Translations under genes and position numbers: made by a program
Assembly (NCBI RefSeq): GCF_003116015.1
Contig: NZ_LGQZ01000006.1
Coordinates: forward strand, 1-64,000
DNA: 64,000 nucleotides
Direction: 5' to 3'
From: Azospirillum sp. TSO22-1
Lineage (GTDB): Bacteria > Pseudomonadota > Alphaproteobacteria > Azospirillales > Azospirillaceae
Shown here: piece by piece, positions 60,261 to 64,000 of the stretch
Layout of the letters: each line of letters begins with the position of its first letter
Numbering within the stretch: the first letter of the stretch is position 1
The notes under the pieces: generated by a model
What the model was told of the DNA's origin: nothing
The model's input: the letters and a program-made list of their open reading frames with translations, nothing else
Databases searched by the model: none

Positions 60261-61604
60261 TCATCCCTGCTTCGGATGCTCAAGCCCGTACTGCCGCATC
60301 TTCAGATACAGCGTCTTCCTTGAAATACCAAGCTTCTCAGCGGTTTCCCCGATTTTGAAATAATTTCGCGCAAGTGACGTTTCAATTACGTACCGCTCGA
60401 AAAGCTCTATTTGGGAGACTAAAGGAGCATCCGCAGAGGGCCCTCCTGGCATCGTACCGCCTTCGCCGATGCCAAGTACCACACGCTCAGCAGCATTGCG
60501 CAGTTCCCGCACATTCCCTGGCCAATCCTTCGCTTGAGATTGAAACAAAAATTCTGAGGTCAGTAACGGGGGGGCCCGGCGATTGCGTTCGGCGGCCAGT
60601 TCCACAAAATACCGGAGAAGTAGGGGGATGTCTTCGCGACGCTCTCGCAGCGGAGGAATCTGAATGTGGGCAACCGCAAGACGATAGTACAAGTCTTCGC
60701 GGAACTTGTTCGACGCAAACAGGTCGCGCAAATCGGCTTTGGTCGCGGCAACGACGCGCATATCCAGCGGTATCTGTTGGTTGCTGCCAAGGCGTTCGAT
60801 CGTCCTCTCCTGCAAGACCCGCAGTAATCGGACTTGGACATGCATTGGCATGCTCTCGATTTCATCGAGGAACAAGGTCCCTCCGTTGGCATGCTCCAAC
60901 TTCCCAATCCGCCGCGACTGCGCGCCGGTAAAGGCCCCAGCCTCGTGTCCAAACAGCTCGCTTTCCAAGATCGTATCTGGAAGCGCACCGCAGTTGATGG
61001 CTACGAAGTTGCGTGAGCGTCGCCGCGAGAAGTCGTGAAGACTGCGTGCAACGAGTTCCTTACCCGTTCCCGTTTCGCCGTGGATCAATACATCCGCTTC
61101 GGCTTCTGCGAGAGCAATCAGCGTGGCGCGCAGACGCTCCATTGCGGCGCTGCGCCCGATGATACGCATTTCGAGCGTATCGGCACCATTCAGTGCATCA
61201 CGCAAGGCGCGGTTTTCCAGAACGAGGCGGCGATGATCAAACGCGCGTCGGATGGTTTCAACCAAATGGTCAGGGTCTGCCGGCTTCTCAATGAAGTCAT
61301 AAGCTCCTTGTCTGATCGCGCGAATCGCCATCGCGATATCACCGTGCCCGGTGACCATCAGCACCGGAAGCTCCGGATCGATCGTCCGGACCTCGTCTAG
61401 CACCGAGAAGCCATCACGTCCGGGCATCCGAACGTCGGCGACAACAACGCCGTACCACGAGCGCGACAGACGCGATAACCCTTCGTCTGGGACGAGCGCC
61501 GTAATGGTAGCAATGCCTTCCAATTCGAGGGTTTGCGCCTGCGAATAGAGCACCTCCTCCTCGTCATCGATGAGAAGTGCCTGGGGCGGTGGGAGCACGG
61601 TCAT
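60261..61604 (-). CDS. Sigma54-dependent response regulator (DctD/NtrC-like)
   Basis: Protein of 447 residues: receiver (1-122; D57 phospho-acceptor), AAA+ ATPase with Walker A GETGTGKE (176-183), sigma54-contacting GAFTGA (223-228) and Walker B TLFLDE (243-248), and a Fis-type helix-turn-helix at the C-terminus (about 405-447, LGISRKTLYLKMRQYG). It would activate sigma54 promoters when phosphorylated. The start at 61604 overlaps the kinase stop as ATGA and has AAGG eight bases upstream; an ATG at 61613 is less well placed. Composition is visibly less GC-rich than the rest of the window. The most similar known pairs are DctB-DctD; targets are not in the window. Confidence 0.9.
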   Translation of the reverse strand: MTVLPPPQALLIDDEEEVLYSQAQTLELEGIATITALVPDEGLSRLSRSWYGVVVADVRMPGRDGFSVLDEVRTIDPELPVLMVTGHGDIAMAIRAIRQGAYDFIEKPADPDHLVETIRRAFDHRRLVLENRALRDALNGADTLEMRIIGRSAAMERLRATLIALAEAEADVLIHGETGTGKELVARSLHDFSRRRSRNFVAINCGALPDTILESELFGHEAGAFTGAQSRRIGKLEHANGGTLFLDEIESMPMHVQVRLLRVLQERTIERLGSNQQIPLDMRVVAATKADLRDLFASNKFREDLYYRLAVAHIQIPPLRERREDIPLLLRYFVELAAERNRRAPPLLTSEFLFQSQAKDWPGNVRELRNAAERVVLGIGEGGTMPGGPSADAPLVSQIELFERYVIETSLARNYFKIGETAEKLGISRKTLYLKMRQYGLEHPKQG

Positions 61605-63952
61605 GGCATGCACCTTCTGAGGGCGAGGGTGAATGTGGCGCCGTCCGCTGATGATTCGGCTGTCAGCGTGCCGCCGAAATCTTTTGCGATGTTATACGAT
61701 ATCGAGAGACCCAAGCCGAGGCCGGCGCCGGTCTCCTTCGTCGTGTAGAACGGGTCAAACACCGCCAACACTTTGTCTTCCGGAATACCGGACCCGGTGT
61801 CGCTGACTCGGATACGCACATCCATTCCGTCGGCGGTGACGACAATGCTAATACATCGTCGCGGCGATCCGCGTACGGCATCAAGCGCATTGCTCAACAG
61901 GTTCACCAGGATCTGCTCCAGACGAACCTCTTCAGCACTGACGGCACTCGACGGGTCCGCGATATCGATGGTGATCTCGGCGCCTTCATCCTTGAAGCGT
62001 GTTCCGAAGAGTGCCACAGCCGCTTCCACCACGGGGGCCAGCAAAACTGGACCGAGTTGCGTCCCCGGCCGGCGGGCGAACCGCTTCAGGTGGTTGGTGA
62101 TCGAGGCCATGCGTCCGGCGAGTTCGATGATTTTGCCGACGTTGCGCTCGGCCTCTTCACCGCGACTGCGCTCGAGCAAAATGCGAGCGTTGTGTGCGTA
62201 GGATCGTATCGCCGCGAGAGGCTGATTGAGTTCGTGGCCTACTCCCGCGGCCAATTGGCCGAGCGCGGCCAGTTTGCCAGCTTGCACGAGTTCATCTTGA
62301 GCCTCGCGCAGTTCTGCCAGTGCACGGGTAAGGTCCGCGGTGCGTTGGGCCACAGTGTGCTCCAGCAGCTGCTGTACCTGAAGGCGCTCGGTCATATCAG
62401 TAATCGTTACAATAAAGCGAAGTTGATTGCGCCGAAAGAAGGGGCGTATCGCGATCTGCAACGGCACTGGCGCACCATCCGGGCGCCGACCGCCGCTCAT
62501 CACCGAAAAGGGCTCGGCGACGGCATCAGACCGCTCGCGTACTTTGGAAAAAAAGGCATGAATCGCCCCGCAGGTTTCCAACTCCAGCCGGTCGGTCAAA
62601 TGCGTGGTCTCACCATCAATCAGCTTAGCAGCCACGGGACTTACAAACTCAATCTTGCCGTACTCGTCGGTCGTGACCAGGCCCGCTTGTGCGTTGTCGA
62701 TGATGGCCTGCGCATTAGCCTCCTCGACTTGGATGGCTGTGTCACGGAAGACGACAAGCGCAGCGGCCATGTCAGCAATTTCGTCCTCCCCCATCAATGG
62801 AATCGGAGTTTGAAGGTTGCCCGCCGCGATCTGCGTCGCGGCATTCCGCAGGACCAGGAGACGTGACATAAGGTTGCGGTTGACGTAGAGCCAAGCAACA
62901 AGGATTGCGATCGTCAGACTGGCGATCGGTACGGCCAAAAGCGCCTGCCGCCCCCGTCCGATTGCCGAGTTGGACTGCGCTGCTGCTGCAGAGGCTGCTA
63001 TTTCGGCATGGCGGATATACCCCGCGATGAGCCTATTGAGGTTCGCCACAAGCAGACGGTTCTGTGTCAGAAGGTGCTGCGAGTTGGCACGGCTGGTCAG
63101 TTCCGCGCGGCGGACTGCGGGCACTCCGTCGGCTGCTCTCGATAAGTCGAAAATCCGGTACGTGACCTGTCGCAACGTTACGGTGTCGAGGCGGTTCCCC
63201 AACGTCTTCAGATTAACTTCGATCAGGTCGGCCGTCTCATCCAAGAAATTTATGGTCTCGTCGAGAAGATCCAGCGTCGGCGCCGTCGCCGCCCGAGCAA
63301 TCAATCCTACGGCCAAATTGCCATTGGCGTTTAACTCCTGAAGAGCGTCACTCTTGCTGCCTTCCTCTCTGACCCGGTTGAGGAAGGTTTCGATCTGAAC
63401 CGCACCCTCAGAGCCGTTCGCCCCTTCCAACGCTATTTGAATGTTGAATCGGGCGTCGGCAACGAGGGGCTTGATCTCGTCCAGGAAGTCGGCGTGAAAC
63501 CAGCGCAAATGCTCACCAGCATCGCGGTTTTCCCGACCGAGCCGCAAGCGGGTTCGTACTTCGCTATCCAAGCGTCTCAGATTTTCAACCAAGTTCGCGA
63601 TCAGCCTCCCAGGCTCATCGCCTTCCTGGAAATACTTAACGTCGAGTTGCCGTTCAAGATCGCGAATCGCATCAAGGTGCTGTTCGAGATCGGTTCGGAT
63701 GAGAGCAACATCTTCCTCGGTGCGTGCGGCCGCCAATATTGGGGCGGTCGCGATGATCGCTCCCCCGTGTTCTGCCAGCCGTGTGGACAGGCCAAGCGCC
63801 GGCAAATGCCGATTGCCGATTTCGGCAAGGCCCTCCGAAAGTCGCGCATAGGACCACCAGCCTACCAACGTAGCTATGACGGACAGAGCAGCAACGCTGA
63901 CAAACGCCAGGAATAATTTTGCTCTGACGCCGAAGCGGGCCGTACTTTGCAT
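61601..63952 (-). CDS. Sensor histidine kinase (DctB/TorS-like sensor)
   Basis: Kinase of 783 residues. Membrane helices at about 11-33 and 342-362 flank a long, mostly helical periplasmic sensor (34-340) resembling TorS-type sensors. A HAMP domain (about 364-416), a PAS domain (about 420-535), phosphorylated H573 (GHELNQPLAAIRSY) and an ATPase domain (NLLSNALDAV, DTGSGIP, GLGLGLSIS) follow. The dimerisation motif is that of DctB/FixL kinases. The gene begins six bases after the stop of a further gene that continues outside the window, so it is likely in an operon with a periplasmic or transport function upstream. Less GC-rich than the rest of the window. Confidence 0.9.
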   Translation of the reverse strand: MQSTARFGVRAKLFLAFVSVAALSVIATLVGWWSYARLSEGLAEIGNRHLPALGLSTRLAEHGGAIIATAPILAAARTEEDVALIRTDLEQHLDAIRDLERQLDVKYFQEGDEPGRLIANLVENLRRLDSEVRTRLRLGRENRDAGEHLRWFHADFLDEIKPLVADARFNIQIALEGANGSEGAVQIETFLNRVREEGSKSDALQELNANGNLAVGLIARAATAPTLDLLDETINFLDETADLIEVNLKTLGNRLDTVTLRQVTYRIFDLSRAADGVPAVRRAELTSRANSQHLLTQNRLLVANLNRLIAGYIRHAEIAASAAAAQSNSAIGRGRQALLAVPIASLTIAILVAWLYVNRNLMSRLLVLRNAATQIAAGNLQTPIPLMGEDEIADMAAALVVFRDTAIQVEEANAQAIIDNAQAGLVTTDEYGKIEFVSPVAAKLIDGETTHLTDRLELETCGAIHAFFSKVRERSDAVAEPFSVMSGGRRPDGAPVPLQIAIRPFFRRNQLRFIVTITDMTERLQVQQLLEHTVAQRTADLTRALAELREAQDELVQAGKLAALGQLAAGVGHELNQPLAAIRSYAHNARILLERSRGEEAERNVGKIIELAGRMASITNHLKRFARRPGTQLGPVLLAPVVEAAVALFGTRFKDEGAEITIDIADPSSAVSAEEVRLEQILVNLLSNALDAVRGSPRRCISIVVTADGMDVRIRVSDTGSGIPEDKVLAVFDPFYTTKETGAGLGLGLSISYNIAKDFGGTLTAESSADGATFTLALRRCMP

Positions 63953-63958
63953 GACGGT

Positions 63959-64000
63959 TTACTCCGGATCCAGCGAAAGTCCGAGACGGGCAGCGGCGGC
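63959..64000 (-). CDS. C-terminal end of an upstream gene (partial)
   Basis: The last 13 codons of a frame on the minus strand (ending ARLGLSLDPE, stop TAA at 63959-63961) enter the window at its right edge, six bases before the kinase gene. In such operons a periplasmic binding protein is common, but 13 residues are too few to tell. Confidence 0.35.
   Translation of the reverse strand, partial: AAAARLGLSLDPE

Noticed and set aside
59659..60283. Minus-strand frames across the CRP gene end and the repeat array (up to 201 codons)
   Set aside because: They read through the repeats and the antisense of the CRP gene; no domain is visible. Part may be a decayed insertion element.

Overview
The window is very GC-rich, densely packed bacterial DNA. 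Its gene content suggests an alphaproteobacterium close to Azospirillum and other Rhodospirillales. The clues are a phbB-type acetoacetyl-CoA reductase for polyhydroxybutyrate, an MbfA-type membrane ferritin, a tripartite BioMNY biotin transporter, RTX proteins with their own type I secretion pair, and many two-component and c-di-GMP genes. That placement is an inference from gene families, not from a marker gene. No rRNA, tRNA, CRISPR array or complete insertion sequence was seen.

Layout. (1) 42-8161, minus strand: a type I secretion ABC transporter and its HlyD-type adaptor, followed after a terminator by three likely cargo genes, an M10 metalloprotease and two paralogous RTX proteins. (2) 8162-8932: a long gene-free stretch with several perfect hairpins, including a candidate small RNA. 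(3) 8933-18974: a 2-oxoacid dehydrogenase E1 with a divergent Lrp regulator, phbB, an AraC/DJ-1-type regulator with a divergent SDR, a MxaD-like/beta-propeller pair, two tandem secreted DUF2061-like proteins and an FMN reductase. (4) 19009-24758: mbfA, an aldo/keto reductase, and a degP - response regulator - sensor kinase operon. (5) 25099-30793: a tandem signalling array (kinase, receiver, kinase, receiver, REC-PAS-GGDEF). (6) 31132-36434: a quinoprotein (LodA/LodB) cluster with a VioB-like ferritin-fold protein and a convergent barrel-like protein. (7) 36635-42066: a six-gene overlapping operon joining an enoyl-thioester-reductase-like protein, BioM, BioN, BioY, an acyl-CoA ligase and an atypical thiolase. 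(8) 42407-49838: a transglutaminase/DUF2126 protein, a zinc metallopeptidase, a double alpha/beta hydrolase, a dienelactone hydrolase and a Lin0512 protein. (9) 50028-57276: NAD kinase, a LysR regulator, an odd alpha/beta hydrolase and an RND pump. (10) 57432-59890: a membrane [2Fe-2S]-nucleotide cyclase divergent from a CRP-type regulator. (11) 59985-64000: a mobile-element-like repeat end next to a visibly less GC-rich sensor kinase/sigma54 activator operon that looks acquired.

How the parts work together. The type I exporter should secrete the protease and RTX proteins. The degP operon looks like an envelope-stress circuit. The LodA/LodB cluster should make a cysteine tryptophylquinone oxidase whose imine product might feed the VioB-like partner. 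The biotin operon couples uptake to CoA-ester chemistry. The cyclase and CRP protein form a likely redox-to-cAMP switch. A family of GC-rich palindromes (AAGCCCCTCTCCC-type stems) sits at six gene ends and probably acts as terminators.
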